Positions 8,854 to 18,067 of a DNA stretch of 41,571 nt are shown here, piece by piece. The translations under genes were made by a program, and so were the position numbers. How positions within the stretch are numbered: the stretch's first letter is position 1; each line of letters starts with the position of its first letter. Under the pieces are notes generated by a model. The model did no database searches. It was not told the origin of the DNA and saw only the letters and a list, made by a program, of their open reading frames with translations. This DNA is from Rubripirellula sp. (GTDB lineage: Bacteria; Planctomycetota; Planctomycetia; Pirellulales; Pirellulaceae): the NCBI GenBank assembly GCA_029245125.1, contig JAQWPZ010000295.1:1-41571 (forward strand). The letters are read 5' to 3'.

Positions 8854-11508
8854 ATGGCTAAGAAAGCTTCATCGCAAGAAAAAATGGTCTACTACTTCGG
8901 GAAATCCAAAACCGAGGGAAAAGGCAAGAGCAAGTCTTTGCTTGGGGGAAAGGGAACGAACCTGGCGGAGATGACAAGAATCGGCTTACCGGTTCCTCCC
9001 GGATTCACCATCACCACCGAAGTCTGTGACTCCTATTACAAGTCGGGAAAGAAACTTCCCAAAGGCTTGATGGACCAAGTTGGCAAGGCAGTGACTCGGC
9101 TTGAGAAAGAGCTGGGCAAGAAGTTTGGCGACAATGCCAACCCGCTGCTCGTCAGTGTCCGAAGCGGAGCTGCTGTCAGCATGCCGGGCATGATGAACAC
9201 GATCCTGAACCTCGGTCTGAATGACGAGGCCACTGAAGGCTTGGCCAAGGCGACCAAGAACGAACGTTTTGCGTATGACGCTTATCGCCGTTTGATCAAC
9301 ATGTTCGGCGATGTGGTGATGGGCATGGATCATCATGTGTTTGAAGCCGCCTTCGACAAGGTCAAGAAGAAGTACAAAGTCACCGAGGACACCGATGTAC
9401 CCGCCGAAGGGCTGAAGGACCTGTGCGAGGCTTACAAGGCGGTATACCTCAAGCACACCGGTGAATCTTTCCCTCAGAACCCGCTCAAGCAACTCGAACT
9501 CTCGATCGAAGCAGTGTTCGGATCATGGAACACTGCTCGCGCGGTCCGTTATCGCGAAATCGAGAACATCCGCGGCCTGCTTGGGACTGCAGTGAATGTT
9601 CAATCCATGGTCTACGGAAACATGGGTGATGATTCGGGAACGGGTGTCGCATTCACTCGGAACCCAAACACCGGCGAGAACAAATTCTTCGGCGAGTTCC
9701 TCGTCAACGCCCAAGGCGAAGATGTTGTTGCCGGCATCCGGACTCCACAGCCCGTTGCGGAAATGAGCAAGTGGAATCGCGGTGTCTACCGAGAACTGTT
9801 GGACATCAAAAAGACACTGGAAGATCACTACCAAGAGATGCAGGACATCGAGTTCACGATCGAACGTGGCGAGTTGTTCATGCTGCAAACCCGCACAGGC
9901 AAGCGGACCGGCGTGGCGGCAGTGAAGATCGCCTGCGACATGGTTAAAGAAAAGCTGATCGACCACAAAGAAGCGATTCTACGTGTTCCAGCAAACGACC
10001 TCACTCAACTGCTGCTGCCAAGTTTCAAGCCCACCGCAAGGAATGCCGCAGATGTGCTGACACGTGGACTTCCTGCATCCCCAGGTGCCTCGGTTGGCAA
10101 ACTAGCATTCAGCGCTGCAGAAGCTCGCGAGCGAGCCGAAGCGGGAGAATCGGTCATCTTGGTTCGGAAAGAAACCAGTCCTGAAGATGTAGACGGAATG
10201 AATGCCGCCTCCGGCATTTTGACCAGCACTGGCGGAATGACCAGCCATGCTGCTGTTGTTGCTCGTGGCTGGGGTAAGTGTTGCGTGGCTGGTGCCGGCG
10301 ACATCGAGATCAACGAGAAAGGTAAAAAGATCAAAGTGGATGGCCGAACCTTCGGCGTCAAGGATCTGATCAGCCTCGACGGGACAACCGGCGAAGTCAT
10401 GGCTGGTGAAGTTGAAACTCAAGAGCCAAAGCTTTCGGGTGACTTTTCCAAGCTGATGAAATGGGCCGACGAGTTCCGCCGCTTGGCAGTTCGCACCAAC
10501 GCTGATTCACCCGCCGACAGCAAGCGAGCACGTGATTTTGGTGCCGAAGGCATCGGACTATGCCGAACCGAGCACATGTTCTTTGAAGCGGACCGCATCA
10601 TCCACATGCGGGCGATGATCTTGGCAGACAACGAGAAAGATCGCCGCGCCGCGTTGAAGAAGTTGCTGCCGTTCCAACGAAAGGATTTCGAAGGCATCTT
10701 CAAAGCAATGAACGGATTACCTGTCACCGTCCGACTACTAGATCCACCGCTACATGAGTTCCTGCCGCATGATGATGCTGCACAAAAGGCGATGGCGAAA
10801 GAACTTGGCGTCAAGCAGTCCGAAGTGGTGAAGCGGGCTTCCGCACTCCACGAGTCCAACCCAATGCTCGGGCATCGTGGTTGCCGACTCAGCGTGACCT
10901 ACCCAGAGATCCTCGAGATGCAAGTCCGAGCGATCGTCGAAGCAGCGATCCGCTGCTCAGCGAAGAAGATCAAAGCGAATCCTGAAATCATGATTCCTTT
11001 GGTTGGAACAGCAGCTGAACTGGAGACATTGCGAGCGAGAGTTGAAGCGACCATCGTGGAAACGAAAGCGGCGAAGAAGTTCACCGGCAAACTTGATATT
11101 TTGATCGGTACGATGATCGAAATTCCCCGCGCTGCATTGACCGCTGACGAAGTCGCTGAGCACGCTGACTTCTTCAGTTTCGGAACGAACGACCTCACCC
11201 AGATGACGTTTGGCTACAGTCGTGACGATGTCAACACGTTCTTGCCGGATTACCTGCAGCAAGACATCCTGCATGTCGACCCGTTCCAATCGCTCGATCA
11301 AACCGGTGTAGGCCAATTGGTTGACATGGGGGTCAAGAAAGGGCGTAGTACCAAGAACAAACTCAAGGTTGGTATCTGCGGTGAGCATGGTGGCGATCCG
11401 TCGTCCATCGACTTCTGCCATCGCGTTGGACTGGACTACGTCAGTTGCAGCCCATTCCGCGTTCCAATTGCTCGACTCGCAGCCGCGCAGGCAGCGTTGA
11501 AAAAGTAA
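8854..11508 (+). CDS. ppdK: Pyruvate, phosphate dikinase
   Basis: An 884-residue cytosolic enzyme interconverting pyruvate, ATP and phosphate with phosphoenolpyruvate, AMP and pyrophosphate. The N-terminal nucleotide-binding domain (about 1-340) shows LLGGKGTNLAEMTRIGLPVP and VRSGAAVSMPGMMNTILNLG. The swivelling phosphohistidine domain has GGMTSHAAVVARGWG with the phosphorylated H465. The C-terminal PEP-utilising barrel (about 530-880) has GLCRTEHMF and the catalytic Cys842 in GICGEHGGDP. Length matches the family (870-890). The ATG at 8854 follows a purine-rich gagagaaa. It could serve gluconeogenesis or pyrophosphate-linked glycolysis. Confidence 0.97.
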   Translation: MAKKASSQEKMVYYFGKSKTEGKGKSKSLLGGKGTNLAEMTRIGLPVPPGFTITTEVCDSYYKSGKKLPKGLMDQVGKAVTRLEKELGKKFGDNANPLLVSVRSGAAVSMPGMMNTILNLGLNDEATEGLAKATKNERFAYDAYRRLINMFGDVVMGMDHHVFEAAFDKVKKKYKVTEDTDVPAEGLKDLCEAYKAVYLKHTGESFPQNPLKQLELSIEAVFGSWNTARAVRYREIENIRGLLGTAVNVQSMVYGNMGDDSGTGVAFTRNPNTGENKFFGEFLVNAQGEDVVAGIRTPQPVAEMSKWNRGVYRELLDIKKTLEDHYQEMQDIEFTIERGELFMLQTRTGKRTGVAAVKIACDMVKEKLIDHKEAILRVPANDLTQLLLPSFKPTARNAADVLTRGLPASPGASVGKLAFSAAEARERAEAGESVILVRKETSPEDVDGMNAASGILTSTGGMTSHAAVVARGWGKCCVAGAGDIEINEKGKKIKVDGRTFGVKDLISLDGTTGEVMAGEVETQEPKLSGDFSKLMKWADEFRRLAVRTNADSPADSKRARDFGAEGIGLCRTEHMFFEADRIIHMRAMILADNEKDRRAALKKLLPFQRKDFEGIFKAMNGLPVTVRLLDPPLHEFLPHDDAAQKAMAKELGVKQSEVVKRASALHESNPMLGHRGCRLSVTYPEILEMQVRAIVEAAIRCSAKKIKANPEIMIPLVGTAAELETLRARVEATIVETKAAKKFTGKLDILIGTMIEIPRAALTADEVAEHADFFSFGTNDLTQMTFGYSRDDVNTFLPDYLQQDILHVDPFQSLDQTGVGQLVDMGVKKGRSTKNKLKVGICGEHGGDPSSIDFCHRVGLDYVSCSPFRVPIARLAAAQAALKK

Positions 11509-11559
11509 TCGCCACGATTTATCACCCGAACGACTCTCCACTTTCCACCGCACGAAACC

Positions 11560-11895
11560 ATGAGCGACCTTCACGCCCAATACAACGACGTCGAAAAATT
11601 AATCGACGAGGAAAAATTTGAGCCGGCAATCTCAGGCCTAAATGAGATTGTCCAGGTTGACCCAGGTTTCGTGCTGGCGCACCTCGCGCTGGCTCGTGTT
11701 TACACCAAAACCGGCCAGCACGACTTGGCGATTCAACACGCTGAAAAAGCGTGTGAATTGGAACCGAGTGATTCGTTCAACTTCACCGCTCTCAGTGTCA
11801 CTTATCAGCGAGCTTGGGCTGGAACTCAAGATCAGCAGTACATCACCAAAGCGGAAGATGCGATGGCCAAGGCGCAAACCATGGCTCAGCAGTAG
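11560..11895 (+). CDS. Small tetratricopeptide repeat protein
   Basis: A 111-residue protein made of about two to three TPR helices pairs, for example FEPAISGLNEIVQVDPGF and LARVYTKTGQHDLAIQHAEK. There is no signal peptide or membrane segment, so it is likely a cytosolic scaffold. It starts 51 bases after the ppdK stop on the same strand and may be co-transcribed. Its partner is not known. A similar small scaffold after ppdK suggests, but does not show, a link with that enzyme. Confidence 0.85.
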   Translation: MSDLHAQYNDVEKLIDEEKFEPAISGLNEIVQVDPGFVLAHLALARVYTKTGQHDLAIQHAEKACELEPSDSFNFTALSVTYQRAWAGTQDQQYITKAEDAMAKAQTMAQQ

Positions 11896-11964
11896 AGTCG
11901 CCCGGCATATCGCCAAACGCGAGACTTGCACTGACAAGACTCACCCCGCTACGAAAGACATTTT

Positions 11965-12001
11965 TTTTCGGCACACCAGGCACCGCCGGTGCTGCCGAAA
12001 A
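11965..12001 (+). other. Compound inverted repeat downstream of TPR gene
   Basis: Nine-base arms ttttcggca (11965-11973) and tgccgaaaa (11993-12001) enclose a second stem gcacc/ggtgc (11980-11984, 11988-11992). The T-run is on the 5' side rather than the 3' side, so this does not fit a plus-strand intrinsic terminator. It lies in the 267-base gap before the desaturase gene. Confidence 0.4.
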
Positions 12002-12162
12002 CAACACCGGCACCGCCAATTTGGGATCCGCCCAGACTTTTACAGGCCTGTTACACAGGTGGCGATTGTTGGTGACAACGAAATGCGGGTATCTGGTTAC
12101 ACTTCAGTCGTCATTCATTGGCTCGGGAGGCCAATGATCGTTACTAATTGCTTGGAGACCCC

Positions 12163-13152
12163 ATGTCTGCCGTTGTCGTAACTCCTCCTAAAGGTCGTCC
12201 CAGTTCGTCCCTACGCCCTGCGTCTGACGATAATGGAGACAAGTCTAAAAAAGATATTGGCCCCACCACCGCCGATCGAAAACGATGGGATAACGTGAGC
12301 TACTGGGCTGTTGGCTGGCTCGCCTTTGCTCATCTGGTCGTGCTTGCTGCCCCGCTTACTTTCACCTGGACAGGGCTGATCGTAGCCCTCGTGCTGCATT
12401 GGGTGACCGGCAGTCTAGGTATCTGCCTCGGATATCACCGATTGCTCACCCACACCGGCATGAAAACCCACAACTGGGTTCGCTACTTCTACGCAACGGT
12501 TGGCACACTAGCCGGCGAAGGCGCCCCGCTCGATTGGATCGCCGATCATCGCAAACATCACGCCTGCAGCGATCAAGAAGGTGACCCTCACACGCCTAAC
12601 GATGGTGGTATCTGGAGCCACATTTTCTGGCTCGCATTTCACACCCACAACGGCGACCGAGTTGCCCATCTGCAACGCTGGGCTCCAGACCTTTACAAAG
12701 AACGAGGCATGCGAATTCTCGATTACTTGTTTCTGCCACTGCACATCGCAGCTAGCCTCGTCTTGTTCGGTATCGGATACGCGTTCGGCGGGATGGAACT
12801 AGGTTTGTCGATGCTGGTTTGGGGAATGTTCGTACGCTTGGTCACCGTGCTGCACGCCACCTGGCTGGTCAACAGCGCGTCGCACATGTGGGGCTATCGA
12901 AACTACGAAACCACCGACGACAGCCGTAATAATTGGCTTGTCGCGATCGTGGCATACGGCGAGGGTTGGCACAACAATCACCACGCATTCCCACGCATGG
13001 CCAAGCACGGTCACAAGTGGTGGGAATTTGATATCACCTGGCAAGCGATTCGCTTGATGCGTTCGGTCGGGTTGGTGTGGGATGTCGTCGACTACCGAAA
13101 TGCGGCTGAGAAAAAGGAAATTCAAGCGGCCCGCGAGACCGCTTCGTCCTAG
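12163..13152 (+). CDS. Membrane acyl-lipid/acyl-CoA delta-9-type fatty acid desaturase
   Basis: A 329-residue integral membrane di-iron enzyme that introduces a cis double bond in fatty acyl chains. The three histidine boxes are complete: HRLLTH (H92-H97), HRKHH (H129-H133) and HNNHH (H270-H274). Four hydrophobic segments flank them (around 45-90 and 180-230). The N-terminal 35 residues are hydrophilic and poorly conserved. The ATG at 12163 has ggag (12153-12156) six bases upstream, so I prefer it to the in-frame TTG at 12148. The gene ends 40 bases before a strong terminator. It is likely to regulate membrane fluidity. Confidence 0.94.
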   Translation: MSAVVVTPPKGRPSSSLRPASDDNGDKSKKDIGPTTADRKRWDNVSYWAVGWLAFAHLVVLAAPLTFTWTGLIVALVLHWVTGSLGICLGYHRLLTHTGMKTHNWVRYFYATVGTLAGEGAPLDWIADHRKHHACSDQEGDPHTPNDGGIWSHIFWLAFHTHNGDRVAHLQRWAPDLYKERGMRILDYLFLPLHIAASLVLFGIGYAFGGMELGLSMLVWGMFVRLVTVLHATWLVNSASHMWGYRNYETTDDSRNNWLVAIVAYGEGWHNNHHAFPRMAKHGHKWWEFDITWQAIRLMRSVGLVWDVVDYRNAAEKKEIQAARETASS

Positions 13153-13192
13153 CCCGGATCGCAACATACGCCGATCAAGCCTGCATCACCGC

Positions 13193-13229
13193 AAAGCGAG
13201 GATTCTTCGAATCCTCGCTTTTCTTTTTG
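13193..13229 (+). terminator. Intrinsic terminator after desaturase gene
   Basis: A perfect 13-base-pair stem, aaagcgaggattc (13193-13205) with gaatcctcgcttt (13209-13221), has a three-base loop and runs into a T-rich tail (13219-13229). This is a classical Rho-independent terminator on the plus strand. Confidence 0.93.
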
Positions 13230-13521
13230 TCGTTCAACAACTCTGCTTGAGAGTCCTCGAGGAAGTTTGCTATTCCGCGGTGAGTCAACGATCCAAAGAC
13301 GCCCGAAACGACCGATCTGTTGGTCGCGGAACTTCTTGATTCTTGAATCTGAGACTGTTTCGTGAATCAGTGCAAACTCAGTACCAGCAGCGAATAGCGG
13401 TCTCGCGAAGCCCTTCTTTCGGCCCGGTACTACAGCTGGAGCGAGGGGCTTGCTGGGGAGGCGGCGGGAGTCACTTTGCTAGCATCGCCAAGAAAAACTT
13501 TCCAATTTGGCCGTATCCCTG

Positions 13522-13551
13522 TTGACAGCTTGGTTCGAAACTTCCTATTTC
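13522..13551 (+). promoter_or_regulatory. Candidate sigma-70 promoter for the secretin gene
   Basis: A perfect TTGACA (13522-13527) is followed after 18 bases by TATTTC (13546-13551), a weak -10 match. It lies about 210 bases before the chosen secretin start. Matches by eye only. Confidence 0.35.
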
Positions 13552-13745
13552 GATCTCAGACAAAGATACTCACCGTTCCTTCCGACACGGCTGCGCCGTG
13601 ATTTGCACCAAGGAATCGCAAGACGAAGGAATGGTTTTGGGTAGTCGAAATTAAACAGAGGTCGTTACCGCGGCCAAATTACCGGGATTTGTGGAAGCTG
13701 GCGAAGCTTGTTTTCCGTCCCACCAATTGAATGCCTCACCGCGAA

Positions 13746-13754
13746 GAAGGAGAG
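13746..13754 (+). promoter_or_regulatory. Ribosome binding site that sets the secretin start
   Basis: The purine run gaaggagag lies five bases before TTG at 13760. This is the only strong Shine-Dalgarno match near the gene's 5' end. It argues for TTG 13760 over the in-frame GTG at 13691, which has no such site. Confidence 0.7.
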
Positions 13755-13759
13755 TCGCG

Positions 13760-16700
13760 TTGAACCGCCTCGTACAAGCACACGCCAGCCGTGTTGTCTG
13801 CGTTGCCGCCATTTGGCTGATTGCGACGTCAGAAGTCTCGGCCCAGATTCAAATGCCCGCCGGCAACGCGCCGGCTCCCCCCTCGGCTACCCCCGCTAGT
13901 TCCGAAGTCGCGTCGATCACCACCGGTCAGAAATGGCTGGCCGATGCTCGCAACGCGTACTCACGAGCTGACTTCCACCGAACGGTTCAATCGTTCCGGA
14001 AGGCTGCAGGGATTGCTCGAACTGTGCCTCAACTGTCACCCGACGTTGAGAAACTGCGCAACCAGTTGCTGCAGATTGGCATCGACAAAGCCTTATTGGC
14101 TTTGCCCGCCGAATCAACGAATCCCGTCAAGCAACTGCCAGCGGTCACAGCCGCTTCGCCGATGCCAACGGCCAATCCGGCTAACCGCAAACAAGAAACC
14201 TTGCGGTTGGTAGCGATCGGACGCTCAGCATTGGATCGAGGTGATGTAACCACTGCTTTGGCAGTTGCCCGGCAAGCCGAATCGCTGAAGGTTCCGGAAA
14301 CGGAATTTGGTCCTGGTGAACCTCGAGTCTGGCAGTTAATGCTGGATGCTGAATCGGCTGCCCGTCGAAGCGGAATTGCGCTGACATCGGGAACCGACGC
14401 GAGAGCAGCGGCTAACCCGGTTCAAACCGCGGGTGGCACCAACGCCAACGCGAATCGCGTCGCTCAGATGTTGTTCAACGCCGATGCGGATGCAGCGGGA
14501 ACTGTCCAACAGGTCCAAAACGTAGAGCCGGTCCCCGCGGCTGAGCTTAACGTCGCTGAGCAGTTGCTCAATGAAGGCCTGCAGGCACTCGGTTCCGGCA
14601 ACTCTGCCGTAGCACGCGAGAAGTTCAAGCAGGCTTGGAAATTTGAATCGCAACTCAGTCCAGCACAACGCAGCCAGCTCAAGGACAAATTGACCTTGCT
14701 GCAACCAACCCGAATTCCTGTTCAGGGTGCGGGTCAAAATGCTGAGCTCACGCCGATCCAAAAAGCTGATTTAGAAGCGAAGGACAAGACGCGGCGTCTG
14801 TTCCGAGAGGTCACAGCTGAACTGGCCAACGCGGAGCAGAGCAAAGTCGCTTCTCCTCTGGATGCTTTGGATCAACTCGAACGTGTGCGCCGACGCGTCG
14901 ACGGAGCGGATCTTGACGAAGCTGCAAAACGTTCGATTGCAATGATGGTCGATCGCGCTATCCTGGACCAAAAGAAGTACATCGAAGCCAACCGGGCTAA
15001 GATTGAACTTACTTTGCAGAATGACGCGGTTCGAACAGAGATGGCGAACGAGCAAGCTCAACTGGCAGTGATTGATGAAGAGGTCTCCGCACTGGTGAAC
15101 ACCTTCAACAGCCTGATGAAGGAAAAACGCTTCCAGGAAGCTGAAGTCGTCGCCAAGCAAGTGCAAGAGCTCAAACCTGAAGATCCGATTGCGATCAGCA
15201 TGAGGCATACCAGCCGCATGGGCACTCGGATCATGATGGCTGAAGAGGTCAACGATCAGAAAGAACTACGTTGGCTCGATTCACTGCACGATGTCGACAT
15301 TGCCGCGATTCCGCCGAATCCAAACTTGCCGCTGACTCTGCCAGACGCTCAAGATTGGCGAATGCTGTCGGAGATGCGTCTGAACTCGCAAGGTGAAGAA
15401 AATTCCCGACTCAGCACGTCTGAGCAGGCGATCGAGAAGAAATTGACCAGTCCTGTGACGGTCAAATACACCAATCGACCGCTCGTGGAAGTACTCGACG
15501 AACTGAGAGCTGTCACCGGTGTACCGATCGTGATCGACGAGCGAGCTTTGGCCGCTGTTCGAGTCACATCCGAAACACCAGTTTCATTGCCTCAGCTCGA
15601 AAACATTGCGTTGAAGAGTGCACTGAATCTGATCCTCAATAAGATGGAATTGACGTATGTGATCGAGAACGATGTGTTGTCGATCACAAGCATGGAAGCC
15701 AAGCGGATGAAGGTTTATCCCAAAACCTACCGCGTGACTGACTTGGTCACTCCCATCCCCAACTTCACCAGCAGTTACGAAGATGGGTTGGCTGGCGCCT
15801 TGCGTGCCGCCTATCAAATGACCCAACCTCAAGCTGACGTCCAAGTGATGCCGGTTTCGATGACTGACCTGGGAATGGGTATGGCTCGCAACATGTCGCC
15901 GAATAATCTCGGCAATGATGTTCTGGGACAGTACCATTCGATGGGATCTCAAGGCGGATTCGGATCAAGCTCAATGCCATCCGGTGCCGGTGGTGGATCC
16001 TTTGCTGACTTCCAGTCACTAATTGACCTGATTCAAACAACGGTTGTCCCGGATACCTGGGAAGCTCTTGGTGGCCCGAGCACCATGGCTCCTTATCCAC
16101 AAAACCTGAGTTTGGTGATCAGCACCACCAGTGATGTCCACGATCAGATCGCAGACCTGCTGGAATCGCTGCGGAGGCTCCAGAACCTGCAGATCACGAT
16201 TGAGGTTCGCTTCATTACTCTGGCCGATACATTTGCCGAGCAAATTGGTGTCGATTTCCAGGTCCAATTTGATGACAACGCAGGTTATTTGCCTGATGAT
16301 GACAGCGGCCCAGCAGTGACCGTTGGCTTTGACGGGATCAGCGGCTTGCCGACTCCTGACTTGGATATTCGCTTCGACAATGGTAGCTTCGGATTGACGC
16401 CACCATTTGGCGGCGGCGGTTTGGGAACTCCCTCAACGATCGGTTTCGCTATCCTCAGCGATATCGAAGCATTCTTCTTCCTGCAGGCTGCACAAGCTGA
16501 CAATCGCAGCAACGTCATGCAGGCTCCGAAGGTGACTCTGTTCGACGGACAATTTGCCTCGATCAGTGACCAATCCCAAAGCCCATTCGTGGTCAGCATT
16601 ACACCAGTCGTGGGTGACTTCGCCGTCGCCCAACAACCGGTGATTGTTGTGCTCAACGAAGGTACGCAACTGAATGTGCAGGGAATTGTCAGCGATGACA

Positions 16701-17158
16701 AACGTTTTGTGCGGCTCACGTTGGTACCCTTCTTCAGTCAGATTGGTGAAGTCGACACCTTCACCTTCGAAGGAAGACGCACCACAAGAAACTCGAGCCG
16801 GGATGAAGAGGATACCGATGGCGATGGTGACATCGACATCACCGACACCACCGATGATGAGGAAATCATCTCTGGTACCACGGTTCAACTTCCGACCTTC
16901 GCATTCACATCGGTCAGCACGACGGTCAGCGTCCCTGACGGTGGCACGATTCTGCTTGGCGGTATCAAGCGTCTAAGTGAAGGCCGTGTTGAACGAGGTG
17001 TTCCGATCCTCAACAAGATCCCGTATGTCAGTCGACTGTTCCGAAACGTTTCGGCTGGCCGTGATGCCCAAAGCCTAATGCTGATGGTCACGCCACGGAT
17101 TATTATTCAAGAGGAAGAAGAGGTCGCTCAAACCGGCTTCGATCCAACTCGAAAATAA
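13760..17158 (+). CDS. Long GspD/PilQ-class secretin (type II/III secretion family)
   Basis: A 1132-residue outer-membrane channel protein. From TTG 13760 the N-terminus MNRLVQAHASRVVCVAAIWL is a signal peptide ending near SAQ. Residues about 55-500 form a helical, TPR-like and partly coiled region with repeated phrases on collecting 'K/Q-rich' helices. A STN/secretin N-domain lies at about 560-660 (VTVKYTNRPLVEVLDELRAV). A Gly/Ser/Met-rich linker spans 700-770, another N-domain about 780-830, and the secretin beta domain about 830-1120 ends with the hallmark VPDGGTILLGG and SLMLMVTPRIII. An aspartate-rich DTDGDGDIDITD stretch, resembling a calcium-binding loop, interrupts the secretin domain near residue 1018. 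No other secretion genes are adjacent; inner-membrane parts lie at 38-41 kb. Confidence 0.9.
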   Translation: MNRLVQAHASRVVCVAAIWLIATSEVSAQIQMPAGNAPAPPSATPASSEVASITTGQKWLADARNAYSRADFHRTVQSFRKAAGIARTVPQLSPDVEKLRNQLLQIGIDKALLALPAESTNPVKQLPAVTAASPMPTANPANRKQETLRLVAIGRSALDRGDVTTALAVARQAESLKVPETEFGPGEPRVWQLMLDAESAARRSGIALTSGTDARAAANPVQTAGGTNANANRVAQMLFNADADAAGTVQQVQNVEPVPAAELNVAEQLLNEGLQALGSGNSAVAREKFKQAWKFESQLSPAQRSQLKDKLTLLQPTRIPVQGAGQNAELTPIQKADLEAKDKTRRLFREVTAELANAEQSKVASPLDALDQLERVRRRVDGADLDEAAKRSIAMMVDRAILDQKKYIEANRAKIELTLQNDAVRTEMANEQAQLAVIDEEVSALVNTFNSLMKEKRFQEAEVVAKQVQELKPEDPIAISMRHTSRMGTRIMMAEEVNDQKELRWLDSLHDVDIAAIPPNPNLPLTLPDAQDWRMLSEMRLNSQGEENSRLSTSEQAIEKKLTSPVTVKYTNRPLVEVLDELRAVTGVPIVIDERALAAVRVTSETPVSLPQLENIALKSALNLILNKMELTYVIENDVLSITSMEAKRMKVYPKTYRVTDLVTPIPNFTSSYEDGLAGALRAAYQMTQPQADVQVMPVSMTDLGMGMARNMSPNNLGNDVLGQYHSMGSQGGFGSSSMPSGAGGGSFADFQSLIDLIQTTVVPDTWEALGGPSTMAPYPQNLSLVISTTSDVHDQIADLLESLRRLQNLQITIEVRFITLADTFAEQIGVDFQVQFDDNAGYLPDDDSGPAVTVGFDGISGLPTPDLDIRFDNGSFGLTPPFGGGGLGTPSTIGFAILSDIEAFFFLQAAQADNRSNVMQAPKVTLFDGQFASISDQSQSPFVVSITPVVGDFAVAQQPVIVVLNEGTQLNVQGIVSDDKRFVRLTLVPFFSQIGEVDTFTFEGRRTTRNSSRDEEDTDGDGDIDITDTTDDEEIISGTTVQLPTFAFTSVSTTVSVPDGGTILLGGIKRLSEGRVERGVPILNKIPYVSRLFRNVSAGRDAQSLMLMVTPRIIIQEEEEVAQTGFDPTRK

Positions 17159-17186
17159 CGATCAAACTGATCTCGGAAATGAATCA

Positions 17187-17216
17187 CGCCGGCGAGTTCA
17201 CTCGCCGGCGTTTTTT
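17187..17216 (+). terminator. Intrinsic terminator after the secretin gene
   Basis: A ten-base-pair GC-rich stem, cgccggcgag (17187-17196) with ctcgccggcg (17201-17210), has a ttca loop and six T residues (17211-17216). It lies 28 bases past the stop codon. It is directional for the plus strand only, since no T-run follows on the minus strand. Confidence 0.95.
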
Positions 17217-17402
17217 CGTTGGCAATGAGATTTAGTCATTTGCTGATTCGCGCGAGTCGACATTCTGTCGTGAAGCGATTGACCTGGCCAACCGCCATTG
17301 CCCGTGACGCCTCCAATTCGGATGCGGAGAGAGAACAGGTGCATCAGGCACACGTGTCACCCACGTCGTCGCGGCGATTTCCGGCCAACGCAAAAACCGA
17401 CA

Positions 17403-17978
17403 CTACTTCCTGATCTGCTCGATCACCAACGCGATGGCCGCGCTCGATAACGGCGTGCTCATACTAGCAAGCCTGCCAGCATCAACAGCAGCCTGTGACG
17501 GCGTCAGCGGAATATGCATGAACAGGCTCTTCGTTTTTAAACCAAACGAATTCGCGTAGTGCTGGCTCAGATACAATTCTGCATTGCACAGATAGGTGCC
17601 CGCATGGTGCGAAACTTCGCACGGGATTCCAGCGTTGAGGAACGCCTGACAGCAATCACGCAGCGGCAAACCGGATCGGTAGGCTTCCGGTCCATCCTGC
17701 ACGAGTGGAGCACCGTTGCTCCGAACATTCAAACCAACCGCTTCCAATTTGACGAGTGTTGATCCGGGAGCTTGCCCCAAGTGAATCGCAAAATCGAAAT
17801 TGGATTGCAGATCCTTGCGCAGCAATTCGCTCATCCGAGTCAAATCGACTGGATACCGCCGAGTCGTTAACTCGGCAGTACCGTCATACCAGTGCGTCAA
17901 ATCGGCCAGAGCCATCCAGCTCGAGTTTTCGGTCCAACGATCATACGGCTCGAAAGCAGTCAGCAAGATTCGGGTCAC
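17403..17978 (-). CDS. Pyroglutamyl-peptidase I-like cysteine peptidase
   Basis: A 191-residue C15-family protein. The family removes N-terminal pyroglutamate from peptides in the cytoplasm. The catalytic triad can be read: E79 in KLEAVGLN, C131 in AGTYLCN and H155 in LFMHIPL, with spacing close to the family's Glu-Cys-His. The N-terminus TRILLTAFEPYDRWTENSSW matches the family's opening strand and loop when GTG at 17978 is used. An in-frame TTG at 18023 would add 15 unrelated residues right after a stop. It is shorter than many homologues (about 200-215). It lies 90 bases after the MsrB fusion on the same strand. Substrate specificity may differ from classical Pcp. Confidence 0.8.
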   Translation of the reverse strand: MTRILLTAFEPYDRWTENSSWMALADLTHWYDGTAELTTRRYPVDLTRMSELLRKDLQSNFDFAIHLGQAPGSTLVKLEAVGLNVRSNGAPLVQDGPEAYRSGLPLRDCCQAFLNAGIPCEVSHHAGTYLCNAELYLSQHYANSFGLKTKSLFMHIPLTPSQAAVDAGRLASMSTPLSSAAIALVIEQIRK

Positions 17979-18067
17979 GGGATCATTCGTTGCACGCGTG
18001 CGGTGAGGGCAGGAGTCGATCAATCATAGCTCGCCCCACACCTACGATTGTCCACGCCGGCTGTGAT

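Larger units (their letters stand above)
13230..13759. other. Upstream region of the secretin gene
   Basis: A 530-base stretch between the desaturase terminator and the secretin start. It holds a candidate promoter (13522-13551), a small hairpin cacggc/gccgtg (13586-13600) within the presumed leader, and a strong ribosome binding site at its end. No credible gene was seen. Confidence 0.55.

Noticed and set aside
11965..12001. Inverted repeat near a T-run as an intrinsic terminator
   Set aside because: The T-run is upstream of the hairpin on the plus strand and forms part of the stem; neither strand has a T-tail after the hairpin.
13343..13525. Short open frame before the secretin gene
   Set aside because: Sixty codons, no recognisable pattern, and no ribosome binding site; regarded as chance.
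15349..16888. Several long minus-strand frames opposite the secretin gene
   Set aside because: They are antisense shadows of a conserved coding region with no domain content.
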